Shown here: positions 32,349 to 39,991 of the stretch, one piece after another
Layout of the letters: every line of letters starts with the position of its first letter
Position numbering within the stretch: position 1 is the stretch's first letter
DNA from: CAYWNA01 sp964459305
Lineage (GTDB): Bacteria; Planctomycetota; Planctomycetia; Pirellulales; Pirellulaceae
Length of the DNA stretch: 39,991 nucleotides
Assembly: GCA_964459305.1 (NCBI GenBank)
Contig: CAYWNA010000105.1
Span: 1-39,991, forward strand
Direction of reading: 5' to 3'
The notes under the pieces: model-generated
Seen by the model: the letters and a program-made list of their open reading frames with translations, nothing else
What the model was told of the DNA's origin: nothing
The model's database searches: none
Program-made: the position numbers and the translations under genes

Positions 32349-34292
32349 ATGCACAAGCTGCTGCCGAAGATCGACAACGCGCTCGTCTTGCACGACATGT
32401 CCGTTGGCGAGTTGAAGGAACTGGCCGCGGAGGTTCGGGAGGTGCTATGCAACTTGGTGACCGAGCGCACGGCACATTTCGCATCCAACCTGGGCGTCGT
32501 CGAACTGTGTTTGGCCTTGCACAGCGTTTTTGACTTCAACACGGACCGATTGATCTGGGATACGGGACACCAAATCTACCCGCATAAACTAGTGACCGGT
32601 CGCTACCACGAGTTTGCCACGATTCGGACTCGTGGAGGCTTGATGGGCTATCCCAACCCCGCCGAGAGCCCATACGATCTGTTCGTGACCGGCCACGCAG
32701 GCTGCAGCGTCTCGACAGCGTTGGGGCTCAAGAGCGGCGACGAGTTAATGGGACGCTCGGACCGGCGCTCGGTTGCGGTGATCGGCGACGGTTCCTTTGC
32801 GTCAGGCATTGTGTTCGAAGCGATGAACAACGCCGGCGGATTGGAGAAAGATCTGCTGGTGATCTTGAACGACAACAAGATGTCGATCTGCCCGCGCGTC
32901 GGCGGCGTCGGCAGCTACCTGGACCGTTTGCGCACCAATCCATTCTACACGGGGTTGAAAACGGAGGTCGTCCGTGTACTGAACAAGGTGCCCGTGCTGG
33001 GCGATCCGACCGAACGGTTTTTGGCTCAGTTGAAAGAGGGGTTCAAGGCTGGCTTGCATGGCGGCATGCTGTTCGAGGAACTCGGATTCCGATATCTCGG
33101 CCCCATCGATGGGCACAACATCGCCGTGCTGCGGAAGTACCTGAAGATGGTTCGCGAGTTGGAAGGACCGATCCTTCTGCACGTCGTCACGGAGAAGGGA
33201 CACGGCTACGAACCTGCTGCAGAAAACCCAGTGTATTTCCACACGCCGCCGGCCCTCAAAGAGGAGAATGGTCAGCCGGTTCCGCAGGAGCCAAATGGTG
33301 CTCCGGCCTATACCGACCACGCTCGCGACGCGATACGCGAGCAGATGACGCGAGACGAGCGTGTCACTGTACTGACCGCCGCGATGTGCCAGGGGAACAA
33401 GCTGGAACCGATTCGCGACGAGTTCCCAGAACGCTTTTTTGACACAGGTATCTGCGAATCGCATGCCGTGGCTTTTGCGGCCGGACAGGCCAAGGTCGGC
33501 ATGCGACCAATCGTTGACATCTACAGCACGTTCCTCCAGCGCAGCTTCGACCAAATCTTCCAGGAGGTCGCTCTGCAGAACCTGCCGGTCACGTTCATGA
33601 TGGACCGCGCCGGTTTGGCGGGTCCCGACGGCCCGACTCATCACGGGGCTTTCGATATCAGCTACATGCGTCTGTTCCCCAACATGACGGTCATGGCACC
33701 CGGCGACGCTCGCGATCTTGCGGGCATGTTGGAGTTTGCTTTGCAAAAGGACTCACCTTGTTCGATTCGATACCCGAAGGCAGCGGCCGTAACGATTGAC
33801 GGAGCACGTGCGCCGATCGAAATGGGCCGAGCGGAGACGCTCAACTGGGGCCGGGACGGCGCGATCATCTGCTGTGGGGCGTTGCTGAGCGCGTGCATTG
33901 AGGCCGCGGATCGCCTGCGCGACGAAGGAGTGGATGCGGGCGTCATCAACGCTCGTTTCATCAAGCCGATCGACCGTGAGACCATCGAGCGAGCGATTCG
34001 GCAATGTCCGTTCGTGGTTGCGGTGGAAGAGGCGGCGCTGATCGGGGGTTTCGGCAGTGCTGTGCTGGAAGTCGCTGCCGATGCCGGGCTGGATGCCGGG
34101 CACATCCGCCGTCTGGGACTGCCCGATCGTTTTGTCGAGCACGGCGGTCGCAAAGAACTGCTGGCTGAACTGGGTTTGGACGCTGATGGGATTGTCCGGA
34201 CGTGTTTGGAGTTAGCTGGGCGAAGTCGGACTGCCGACGAATCTGCCGCTCCAATCACGGCGCAACACGCCGAGCACGCGACGGAATCATGA
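32349..34292 (+). CDS. dxs: 1-deoxy-D-xylulose-5-phosphate synthase
   Basis: This 647-residue thiamine diphosphate enzyme carries out the first step of the MEP pathway, joining pyruvate and glyceraldehyde-3-phosphate. DTGHQIYPHKLVTGR near residue 75 and the GDG...N motif (VIGDGSFASGIVFEAMNNAG then LVILNDNKMSI) are diagnostic. The transketolase central domain carries the catalytic glutamate (GICESHAVAFAAG), and the C-terminal domain ends in IGGFGSAVLEVAA and RRLGLPDRFVEHG. The ATG at 32349 lies 6 bases after ispA. The C-terminus has ~30 extra Ala/Glu/Thr-rich residues. The stop overlaps the nadK start as ATGA. Together with ispA it supplies isoprenoid precursors. Confidence 0.95.
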   Translation: MHKLLPKIDNALVLHDMSVGELKELAAEVREVLCNLVTERTAHFASNLGVVELCLALHSVFDFNTDRLIWDTGHQIYPHKLVTGRYHEFATIRTRGGLMGYPNPAESPYDLFVTGHAGCSVSTALGLKSGDELMGRSDRRSVAVIGDGSFASGIVFEAMNNAGGLEKDLLVILNDNKMSICPRVGGVGSYLDRLRTNPFYTGLKTEVVRVLNKVPVLGDPTERFLAQLKEGFKAGLHGGMLFEELGFRYLGPIDGHNIAVLRKYLKMVRELEGPILLHVVTEKGHGYEPAAENPVYFHTPPALKEENGQPVPQEPNGAPAYTDHARDAIREQMTRDERVTVLTAAMCQGNKLEPIRDEFPERFFDTGICESHAVAFAAGQAKVGMRPIVDIYSTFLQRSFDQIFQEVALQNLPVTFMMDRAGLAGPDGPTHHGAFDISYMRLFPNMTVMAPGDARDLAGMLEFALQKDSPCSIRYPKAAAVTIDGARAPIEMGRAETLNWGRDGAIICCGALLSACIEAADRLRDEGVDAGVINARFIKPIDRETIERAIRQCPFVVAVEEAALIGGFGSAVLEVAADAGLDAGHIRRLGLPDRFVEHGGRKELLAELGLDADGIVRTCLELAGRSRTADESAAPITAQHAEHATES

Positions 34293-35188
34293 AGCCCGAT
34301 TCGACGATCGAGAAACCACCGTGGATACAGGAAGGGCGAGACCGTCCGAGGGTTGTGTTGCTCGGAAGCAGCGACCGGCCGCATGTGGTTGAGGAAGCTG
34401 AGCGCCTGCGCCCGTTCATCGAACAGAGTGCGGATGTGGTGCTAGCAGATTACGAAACGCGTTGTGATTTGTCGTCGGTCGAAGCGGACATGGCCGTAGT
34501 CTTCGGTGGCGATGGTTCGATTCTACACGCGGCAAAACAGATGGGGTCAAACCAGATCCCAGTCTTGGGTGTGAACCTGGGGCGACTGGGTTTTCTGGCG
34601 GATGTCTCTCCGGAAGAACTGATCGGCTGCTTTCCTGAAGTTGCTGCCGGCGAATGCCGCGTCGTCGACCATCTCATGTTCCGGTGCACTGTCACGCGCG
34701 GCGCCGAGGTGGTCCATCAGCAACTCGGTCTGAATGAAGCTGCCGTCTTGGGCGGCCTGCCGTTCGCGATGCTGAACATCGATCTTTACGTTGACTCGGA
34801 TCTGGTAACCACTTATAGTTGCGACGGCCTGATCATTAGCACGCCGGTGGGATCGACCGCGCACAGTCTTTCCGCCGGCGGCCCGATCCTGCGGAAGAAC
34901 TTGCAGGCGTTTGTGATTTCGCCGATCAGTCCGCACACACTGACCATGCGGCCCGTTGTCGACACCGCCGATCGCATCTACGAGATGGCGATAAAAAGGC
35001 CGAACGAGAGCACAACGGTCGTCGTGGACGGCATTGCGGTGTGTCAGCTGACGGCGGATGATCGAGTACGGGTCGAACGGGCGCAGCCCAAGTTCAAGAT
35101 GGTAGAAACGCGCGATCGCAACTACTATCGCACGTTGCGAGAAAAGCTCGGTTGGGGAGGACATTTACGGAGTAAGGCAAGCGAGTAA
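34289..35188 (+). CDS. nadK: NAD kinase
   Basis: This 299-residue enzyme makes NADP from NAD with ATP or polyphosphate. The nucleotide-binding GGDGSILHAAKQMG motif and the following GVNLGRLGFLADV are typical, with LNEAAVLGG-type NE and the DGLIISTPVGSTAHSLSAGG motif (residues ~180-205). The ATG overlaps the dxs stop as ATGA, so an in-frame extension inside dxs to 34202 is not used. Translational coupling to dxs links NADPH supply to the MEP pathway, which consumes NADPH in later steps. The C-terminus ends in KFKMVETRDRNYYRTLREKL, as expected for the family. Confidence 0.93.
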   Translation: MKPDSTIEKPPWIQEGRDRPRVVLLGSSDRPHVVEEAERLRPFIEQSADVVLADYETRCDLSSVEADMAVVFGGDGSILHAAKQMGSNQIPVLGVNLGRLGFLADVSPEELIGCFPEVAAGECRVVDHLMFRCTVTRGAEVVHQQLGLNEAAVLGGLPFAMLNIDLYVDSDLVTTYSCDGLIISTPVGSTAHSLSAGGPILRKNLQAFVISPISPHTLTMRPVVDTADRIYEMAIKRPNESTTVVVDGIAVCQLTADDRVRVERAQPKFKMVETRDRNYYRTLREKLGWGGHLRSKASE

Positions 35189-35210
35189 GAGTAGACTACC
35201 AACGCTCGTC

Positions 35211-35257
35211 GCTGAGTTTGCAGAAAACTCAGCCCCCCTGAATTCTTGCGAATTCAG
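35211..35257 (+). terminator. Two tandem hairpins after nadK
   Basis: Stem 1 is GCTGAGTTT / AAACTCAGC (35211-35219 and 35225-35233), stem 2 is CTGAATTC / GAATTCAG (35238-35245 and 35250-35257). Both are exact. They lie 22 bp after the nadK stop and before the next gene at 35312. No clear T-run follows, so intrinsic termination is uncertain, but the position at the end of the xseB-nadK run fits. Confidence 0.5.
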
Positions 35258-35311
35258 CTACTGGTAGCCGATTTCTGTCCGCTGGCCTGATATCAGCACG
35301 GATGCGAGGCG

Positions 35312-36241
35312 ATGAAAACAACAACAATTCACTTCACGCTTTCAGCCCTTCTTCTGTTCAGCGGCGGCCTTCGTGCGGATGACGAGGGATCTTCCGAGCG
35401 AGCGTCCGCTTTGGAGGCTGCCAAGAAGAAGTTGACGGATCACAGCTACCGGCTTCAGTACAAATTTTCGCCAGGGCAAGTGGTGCGGACCAAGGTTGTC
35501 CATTTGGTGGCCATTGAGACCACGATCCGCGGCGTTACGGAGACCGCCAAGACGCGGAGCGTGTCGACCAAATCCTGGAAGATCACCGACGTGGACGAGA
35601 AAGGGAATACCACCTTCTCCTTCACGATCGAAAAGGCCAACATGTGGCAACAGCTTTCGGGCCGTCAGGAACTCAGTTACGACAGCACGAAAGACGAGAA
35701 ACCGCCGCCGGAGTACCAACACGTCGCCGAATCCGTCGGTGTACCCATGGCATCGGTGACCATCGCGCCGAATGGTCAAATCGTCGACCGCAAGAACTCA
35801 CGGAGCCAATTCAATCCCGGCATCGGCGAACTGACGATCCCGCTGCCGGACCAGGCGATCAAGGCAGGCACCAAGTGGGCAACGGCGGGCGAACTGCCGG
35901 TGCGAGTCAGGCCCGACATGCCGCTCAAACGCATCAAGATTCGCCAGTCGTACACATTGAAGAAAGTTCAAACGGGCGTGGCGACGATTGCCGTGCAAAC
36001 GCAGATTCTCTCACCGGTCAACGACCCGGCGATCCAATCTCAGTTGGTGCAACGGATCAAGAGAGGCGAGATCAAGTTTGACGTCGATGCAGGCCGCATC
36101 ATCTCGCAGCAGATGGACATCGACGAGACGGTGATCGGTTTCAGCGGCCCGGACAGCATCATGAAATATCTTGCTCGCCTCACCGAAGAGAGCGTGAAAG
36201 AGGAGAGCGTGGCCAGCAAATCGGGCAAGGCTGTGAAATAG
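35312..36241 (+). CDS. Secreted protein of unknown function (possibly DUF6263-like)
   Basis: This 309-residue protein has a short signal peptide (KTTTIHFTLSALLLFSGGLR), then a basic helical start, and then mostly beta structure with repeated GNTTFSFTIEKAN-like and TIAPNGQIVDRKN-like segments. PDQAIKAGTKWATAGELPV followed by the strand repeats resembles the DUF6263-type outer-envelope proteins of planctomycetes, though I am not sure. The C-terminal tail is Lys/Ser rich. It lies between nadK and pgpA, 123 bp after nadK, and pgpA follows after 19 bp. No enzymatic motif is seen. Confidence 0.65.
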   Translation: MKTTTIHFTLSALLLFSGGLRADDEGSSERASALEAAKKKLTDHSYRLQYKFSPGQVVRTKVVHLVAIETTIRGVTETAKTRSVSTKSWKITDVDEKGNTTFSFTIEKANMWQQLSGRQELSYDSTKDEKPPPEYQHVAESVGVPMASVTIAPNGQIVDRKNSRSQFNPGIGELTIPLPDQAIKAGTKWATAGELPVRVRPDMPLKRIKIRQSYTLKKVQTGVATIAVQTQILSPVNDPAIQSQLVQRIKRGEIKFDVDAGRIISQQMDIDETVIGFSGPDSIMKYLARLTEESVKEESVASKSGKAVK

Positions 36242-36260
36242 CGGCCGTGACGAGTGCCGA

Positions 36261-36755
36261 ATGTCAAACCTCACTGATCGCTTCAAGTGGTTGGTCGCAA
36301 CCTGTTGCGGCTTCGGCCATGCGCCGATCATGCCTGGCACCGCCGGCGCACTTTGGGGCATTGTGATCTACGTCCCCATTGCCCTCTACGCGGCCGAGCC
36401 CTACCAGTCGTTGTTGATCGCGCTGGCGTTGGTCCTAACCAGTGCCGCCACCGTCGGGCTGGGACGCTGGGCCGAGACGTTCTTTGGCGAAAAGGACTCC
36501 GGCAAGTTCGTGACGGATGAAGTGGCCGGATTTCTCCTGACCGTACTCCTGTTCCGCACCCCTGACATCTTGGTGACCGTTCTGTGGGCGTTTCCTGTGA
36601 CGCGGGTCATCGACATCATCAAAGTGCCTCCAGCCCGGCAATTGGAGCGTATTCCTGGAGGTTGGGGCGTACTGCTGGACGATTTGCTCGGCTCGCTCTA
36701 CGCTGCCTTCATTCTTCACGCGACCTGCCATCTCCTTCCACATTGGTTCACTTAG
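36261..36755 (+). CDS. pgpA: Phosphatidylglycerophosphatase A
   Basis: This 164-residue inner-membrane enzyme removes phosphate from phosphatidylglycerol phosphate to give phosphatidylglycerol. Family motifs are GFGHAPIMPGTAGALWG near residue 17, KFVTDEVAGFLLTVLL (conserved D-E) near residue 82, RVIDIIKVPPARQLERIPGG and GVLLDDLLGSLYAA near the end. The protein has four hydrophobic stretches. It is a compact member of normal length. It ends head-on with the leftward isomerase-like gene, their stop codons overlapping by 4 bp (36752-36755). Confidence 0.92.
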   Translation: MSNLTDRFKWLVATCCGFGHAPIMPGTAGALWGIVIYVPIALYAAEPYQSLLIALALVLTSAATVGLGRWAETFFGEKDSGKFVTDEVAGFLLTVLLFRTPDILVTVLWAFPVTRVIDIIKVPPARQLERIPGGWGVLLDDLLGSLYAAFILHATCHLLPHWFT

Positions 36756-37537
36756 GCTGCCTCCCACCACCGCCGCAACAGATCCCGGCTCAGCAACAGG
36801 TACTCCCTTTCCGGCGAGAAGACTTCTAGCGTGATCGTGCCGTCGTACCCAATGGCCTTTAGCTTCCGGATGTGCTCGGGCCAGTCCGTCGTGCTGCGTT
36901 TCGCCGATCCCAGCGGCAGATGTTGGTCAGCCGTCCCGTCGCTTTCGGACAAGTGGACGTGGGCCAGTTTCGGGCCGAGCTTATCCAGGTATTCATCCCA
37001 CCTGTCGTAGCCCCGCTCCAATTTGGCGTGGCCACTGTCCAAATGAAAGCGAAGCAAAGGCACGGTCTCCAAGATGCCGTCGATCAACTCCAGTTGTTTT
37101 GCACCTGCAAACGGGACATGTTCAAGAACCACTGTCACGCCCCGTTTCGCGGCATCCTCGCACAGCGGTCCAAGCACTTCGACATGCCACTCGACTGTCT
37201 GCCGGTCGGTGAAGAACTTGGGCGGCTTGTCGAGGTGAGTGTTCATGATTTTGGCACCAATCACGTGCGCCGCATTTAGCGCCTTCCTGAATTCGTCCAG
37301 GCACGCTCGGCGAATACTGGCGAACGGCGAGGCCAAGGGCAGGTAGTACGCCGTGTGTGCCACAACGCCGAGCCCGAAACGCTCCAGGGCCGACCGAATG
37401 GCGTCAATGTCGACACAGTCAGGATCGGCGGCAGGCGGCTCCAATGTCAAGTCCACAAAGTCGAAGTTGTTCCGACCAATCCATTCGATTTCTTGGACCG
37501 GATCACAGGCCGGATGGTTCATAACGCCGATTTGCAT
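36752..37537 (-). CDS. Sugar phosphate isomerase/epimerase family (TIM barrel)
   Basis: This 261-residue protein is read leftward. The ATG at 37537 has GGAG at 5-6 bases and starts MQIGVMNHPACDPVQEIEWI, which suits the first strand of an AP endonuclease 2-type barrel; an in-frame extension to 37645 lacks such features. FDFVDLTLEPP, GLGVVAHTAYYLPLASP, TVVLEHVPF, RFHLDSGHA, KLAHVHLSESDG and DGTITLEVFSPER give the strand order and the metal-binding glutamate, aspartate and histidines typical of the fold. Members act as xylose isomerase-like epimerases, so the exact substrate is not known. It converges on pgpA. Confidence 0.85.
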   Translation of the reverse strand: MQIGVMNHPACDPVQEIEWIGRNNFDFVDLTLEPPAADPDCVDIDAIRSALERFGLGVVAHTAYYLPLASPFASIRRACLDEFRKALNAAHVIGAKIMNTHLDKPPKFFTDRQTVEWHVEVLGPLCEDAAKRGVTVVLEHVPFAGAKQLELIDGILETVPLLRFHLDSGHAKLERGYDRWDEYLDKLGPKLAHVHLSESDGTADQHLPLGSAKRSTTDWPEHIRKLKAIGYDGTITLEVFSPEREYLLLSRDLLRRWWEAA

Positions 37538-37835
37538 CGGGTCTCCTTTCCTTGCGAGGCTTTCCACTTCCGTGTGCATTGTACCCGATCGAACCTCGCT
37601 GGTGTCATGCGCAAGCGCGCGTGAATCGATTGAACGCAAAGCCAACGCACTGATCTTGAGTTAATCTTGGCCACAGGTGGGGAAAAATGATGGCAATGGC
37701 CACTACGACAATCAGGGGCCTGGCGGGTAGAATGACTGCGGTGACCGCTCTCCGACCTGGGACGTGATCCGACAAACGGCGAAGGATCGTTCCAGAAACA
37801 GATGTCCTAAGACGGCTAGGCTTGGGTCATCGAAC

Positions 37836-37896
37836 CGTGGGATAGGCTTCCAGCCTGTCAGGTCTTTCGGTCGACAGGCTGGAAGCCTATCCCACG
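37836..37896. repeat. Perfect inverted repeat with 24-bp arms
   Basis: Arms at 37836-37859 and 37873-37896 are exactly complementary around a 13-base loop. The arm begins CGTGGGATAGGCTTCC. It lies in the 430-bp gap between the isomerase-like gene (start 37537) and the cysteine-rich gene (37969). Rightward translation through such repeats gives strings such as DRLEAYP, which I recall from planctomycete proteins. No other feature is seen in the gap, and the leftward frame across it looks spurious. Confidence 0.8.
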
Positions 37897-37968
37897 AAAA
37901 TCGACACTTATTTCTCGACCCATGCGAAGCGTAATGAATGGGAATGAGTCCAGGGAGAACACAGCGCC

Positions 37969-38427
37969 TTGAACAAAGCCTTCGTCCGAGAACCTGAGCG
38001 CACAGCCGACTATTGCCCTCGGTGTGGGTCGCAAGGGGAGCAGGTGGGAGCCAACGTATTGAGCTTCTACTTGACCGACGAGCAGAGACGCGTTCTGGCC
38101 GAACCTGCCAACTTCTGCCCATCTCCGCAGTGTGCCGTGGCGTATTTCGATGATTTTGAGCAGTTTGTCCTAGCGACCGCCCTTTCCCGGTCTGTCTATC
38201 CCAAAGACCTGACTGCCCCAATCTGTGCCTGCTTTGGATTGACCCGCCAGGATATCGAGCGGGACGTGGACGAAGGCGTGGTCACTCGCACGAAGACGGC
38301 AGTGGAAAAGGCCAAATCGCCGGACGCCCGTTGCGCCCAAATGGCCGCCAACGGCCGGCCTTGTATCGCCTACGTCCAGAAATACTACATGGAATGCCGC
38401 CAACGTCGAGGTGGGGATCAACGATGA
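37969..38427 (+). CDS. CopZ N-terminal-like Zn/[2Fe-2S] cysteine protein
   Basis: This 152-residue protein has eight well-placed cysteines. An N-terminal CPRCGSQG knuckle (residues ~16-22) and the FCPSPQCAVAYF pair (about 49-56) could hold one zinc. A BFD-like [2Fe-2S] part follows: ICACFGLTRQDI at about 85, then RCAQMAANGRPC about 35 residues on. This combination is known from the N-terminal domain of archaeal CopZ, which joins a mononuclear zinc and a [2Fe-2S] cluster. The usual HMA copper domain is absent here. The start is a TTG with GGGAGA upstream. Its stop overlaps the next gene as ATGA. Confidence 0.72.
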   Translation: MNKAFVREPERTADYCPRCGSQGEQVGANVLSFYLTDEQRRVLAEPANFCPSPQCAVAYFDDFEQFVLATALSRSVYPKDLTAPICACFGLTRQDIERDVDEGVVTRTKTAVEKAKSPDARCAQMAANGRPCIAYVQKYYMECRQRRGGDQR

Positions 38428-39032
38428 TGCGTAGATGCTATGATTTCGTTGCACTATCCAGTTGTCTTCGAGTAGACGAGAAGGAACCGACGATCGTGAG
38501 ATTTCTTTCGAAAACGAAGACGGAAAGGCTTGCCATAAATAGTCGAGCTTGGCTAATCGTTATGCCGGGCATGGTTGGCATTCTGATTCCGGTGCATGTG
38601 CTGGCTGAGCAGAAAAACGGACAGGAGACCGCCTCGCTCAAGAAGGCGGACGCAGTCGCTAGCCGTGACGAAGGGCTTCGTCGCCTTGTCGTTGGCACGT
38701 GGGAAGACGACTACCAGGGAAAGCGGACCATGACTCTCAAGAAGGATGGCACGGGCACGATGGTCGTCGAGCTGGATGGTCTGAAGGCGAAGCTGTTCGC
38801 TTCCCGACTTCGTTTCGATATGAAATGGTCTGTCGAAAAGGGCCGCCTCAAGAAACGAACGATTGGAGGCAAGCCCGCGGCTCAGGTACAACTGATTCTG
38901 AGTGCGATGGGCGATCGTGTGGATGAGCCAATCTTGGAATTGACCAAAAAGCGTTTGCTCTTGCTGGACAAGGACGGAAAGACCAAGTACGAGTGGCGAC
39001 GGGTAATGAAGTTGCCCGTTTCTCAACCTTGA
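38424..39032 (+). CDS. Small exported or membrane-anchored protein of unknown function
   Basis: Read from the ATG at 38424, which overlaps the preceding stop as ATGA, this is 202 residues. One hydrophobic segment, RAWLIVMPGMVGILIPVHVLA (residues ~41-61), is followed by a soluble basic part (LVVGTWEDDYQGKRTMTLKK, DGTGTMVVELDGLKAKLF, LRFDMKWSVEKGRLKKRTIG) that resembles a small lipocalin-like beta-barrel. A later GTG at 38496 with AGAAGGA upstream would give a more usual signal peptide and is equally possible. The end overlaps the upstream in-frame region of the methyltransferase. Function is not known. Confidence 0.6.
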   Translation: MMRRCYDFVALSSCLRVDEKEPTIVRFLSKTKTERLAINSRAWLIVMPGMVGILIPVHVLAEQKNGQETASLKKADAVASRDEGLRRLVVGTWEDDYQGKRTMTLKKDGTGTMVVELDGLKAKLFASRLRFDMKWSVEKGRLKKRTIGGKPAAQVQLILSAMGDRVDEPILELTKKRLLLLDKDGKTKYEWRRVMKLPVSQP

Positions 39033-39076
39033 TTGCCCCGCCCGGATACCCAACCCGCCACGTGTGGACAGAGGCT

Positions 39077-39766
39077 ATGGACGAGTCATCGCGACAGTTT
39101 TTCGATGAGATCAGCAGCAAGTACACGGCGGCGATTGACCGGTGTGTCCCGCGCTATCGTGAGATGCTGTGGGCGATTCTCCACTATCTTCCGGAAGGAT
39201 GGACCCCGACGAGGATTCTCGAACTTGGCTGTGGAACGGGAAACCTCTCCGAGCTTATCTGTCGTAGATTCCCGGATGCATCCCTTCGACTCGTGGACTT
39301 CTCCGGCGGGGTCCTCGACCAGTGCAAGAGCCGCCTTTCGGAGTTTAGCGACATCGAGTATCGGGAGCAGGACTTCCGGAACCTCGAATACGCTCCCAAC
39401 TCGTTTGATCTGGTCGTATCCAGTATTTCGCTGCATCATCTGACACACGAGGAGAAGGCCGATCTCTTTGTGAACGTTTACAGGTGGCTGGCCGACGGAG
39501 GGGTCTTCTCGTATTCCGACCAATTTGCCGGTGTCACGGACGATCTCTACGCCAAACAAATGGCTGACTGGAAGGAGCGATCAAGGCAACTGGGCGCTTC
39601 CGCCGACGAGTGGGACGAGTGGATGGAACACCAGGATGCCCACGATTTTCACGCGACGCTCGTCGACCAGATCGAATGGCTGCAAAAGGCCGGGTTCAAG
39701 TCGATTGACTGTACATGGCGGTACATCCTTTGGACTGTCCTCCAAGCCAGGAAGCAGACCGAATGA
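39077..39766 (+). CDS. Class I SAM-dependent methyltransferase
   Basis: This 229-residue enzyme starts at the ATG at 39077 (MDESSRQFFDEISSKYTAAI), because the in-frame extension to 38993 overlaps the preceding gene and lacks homology. SAM-binding motif I is ILELGCGTGNLSELICRRFP (about residue 47), followed by the acidic motif LRLVDFSGGVLDQC and FDLVVSSISLHHLTHEEKA. The C-terminal part is helical. The substrate is not known; family members with an N-terminal helical start and HHLT motif methylate small molecules. Its stop overlaps the next start as ATGA. Confidence 0.85.
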   Translation: MDESSRQFFDEISSKYTAAIDRCVPRYREMLWAILHYLPEGWTPTRILELGCGTGNLSELICRRFPDASLRLVDFSGGVLDQCKSRLSEFSDIEYREQDFRNLEYAPNSFDLVVSSISLHHLTHEEKADLFVNVYRWLADGGVFSYSDQFAGVTDDLYAKQMADWKERSRQLGASADEWDEWMEHQDAHDFHATLVDQIEWLQKAGFKSIDCTWRYILWTVLQARKQTE

Positions 39767-39991
39767 GCAAGAGAATCCAGCTCATCGTCATCGCCCATTT
39801 TGTGGCCGGCATCACATTCTGTGTGTGGTCCGCTGTCGAATGTCGAGTTCCATTTGTACTCGAACTCATCCTTTTCGTGCCGGCGTGTGCTGTCGTCCTA
39901 TGCCAGTCATGTCTATTGGCGTTATGGGCGGCAATGTCGCATGCGGCAATTTGGAGGCGGATAGCCGGCTTGATCGCCGGGACCATTTTCC
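39763..39991 (+). CDS. Membrane protein, N-terminal part only (cut by window edge)
   Basis: This frame opens with an ATG that overlaps the methyltransferase stop by ATGA and stays open for 76 codons to the window end. The translation begins MSKRIQLIVIAHFVAGITFC and has at least two hydrophobic helices (IVIAHFVAGITFCVW and LELILFVPACAVVLC), with more hydrophobic residues to the end. It is a multi-pass membrane protein of unrecognised family. Translational coupling to the methyltransferase suggests related function. Confidence 0.7.
   Translation, partial: MSKRIQLIVIAHFVAGITFCVWSAVECRVPFVLELILFVPACAVVLCQSCLLALWAAMSHAAIWRRIAGLIAGTIF

Noticed and set aside
19174..37896. Long inverted repeats as a CRISPR array
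   Set aside because: The repeats are single palindromes of different sequence in separate gaps, without regular direct repeats, spacers or cas genes.
37712..38221. Leftward 169-codon frame
   Set aside because: It runs opposite the cysteine-rich gene and through the perfect inverted repeat, giving GWKPIPRF-like repeat strings.

Overview
The window is a GC-rich bacterial chromosome segment that looks like Planctomycetota (Pirellulales-like). The assignment rests on several things seen together: two secreted proteins related to hydrazine synthase subunit alpha (HzsA) that carry c-type haem motifs, ThuA-like and BNR/Asp-box secreted proteins, a large PD40-M28-PDZ peptidase, a DnaJ-like 'YRLLGI' membrane protein, frequent weak or absent Shine-Dalgarno sites, and a set of different long intergenic inverted repeats of a type I recall from planctomycete genomes. 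No rRNA, tRNA, CRISPR array, prophage or intact insertion sequence was seen.

Layout. 1-2.1 kb: the 5' end of a leftward secreted-protein gene cut by the window edge, a divergent PAS-AraC regulator with two tandem half-sites just upstream of it, a gene-poor stretch with three 21-22 bp-phased repeats, and an ArsR-type regulator. 2.3-11.8 kb: a rightward set of exported proteins: discoidin-HzsA-like-cytochrome, ThuA-like, Asp-box sialidase-like, and a 1362-residue protein joining an amidotransferase-like domain, an HzsA-like propeller, two haem sites and a sulfatase-modifying-factor-like (SUMF1) domain. 11.9-14.0 kb: a PilT-like ATPase, a STAS protein and a leftward nucleotidyltransferase-like gene. 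14.2-17.3 kb: a single very large radical SAM / ArsM-like methyltransferase / DUF5714 fusion. 17.4-22.3 kb: a leftward block (BNR protein, DinB-like, PD40-M28-PDZ peptidase). 22.6-30.5 kb: a large FtsX-type permease with no ATPase beside it, a DnaJ-like membrane protein, a tiny unknown gene, an RHH-MazF toxin-antitoxin pair and an unknown 629-residue protein.

31.0-36.8 kb is the housekeeping part: xseB, ispA, dxs and nadK lie nose to tail. IspA and Dxs serve isoprenoid synthesis, and nadK overlaps dxs by ATGA. They are followed by a secreted protein of unknown function and pgpA (phospholipid synthesis). pgpA converges on, and overlaps by 4 bp, a leftward sugar-phosphate isomerase-like gene. 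38-40 kb holds a short rightward run: a CopZ N-terminal-like cysteine protein, a small exported protein, a methyltransferase and a membrane protein cut by the window end. Several neighbours in this run overlap by ATGA.

The two most unusual objects are the radical SAM-ArsM-DUF5714 fusion (14.2-17.3 kb) and the HzsA-like/cytochrome/SUMF1 fusion (7.75-11.84 kb), which sits in a cluster with a second HzsA-like protein. Many intergenic regions hold one long inverted repeat each, and these differ in sequence from place to place. At 17257-17436 two of them are nested, and the outer one includes the stop codons of two converging genes.
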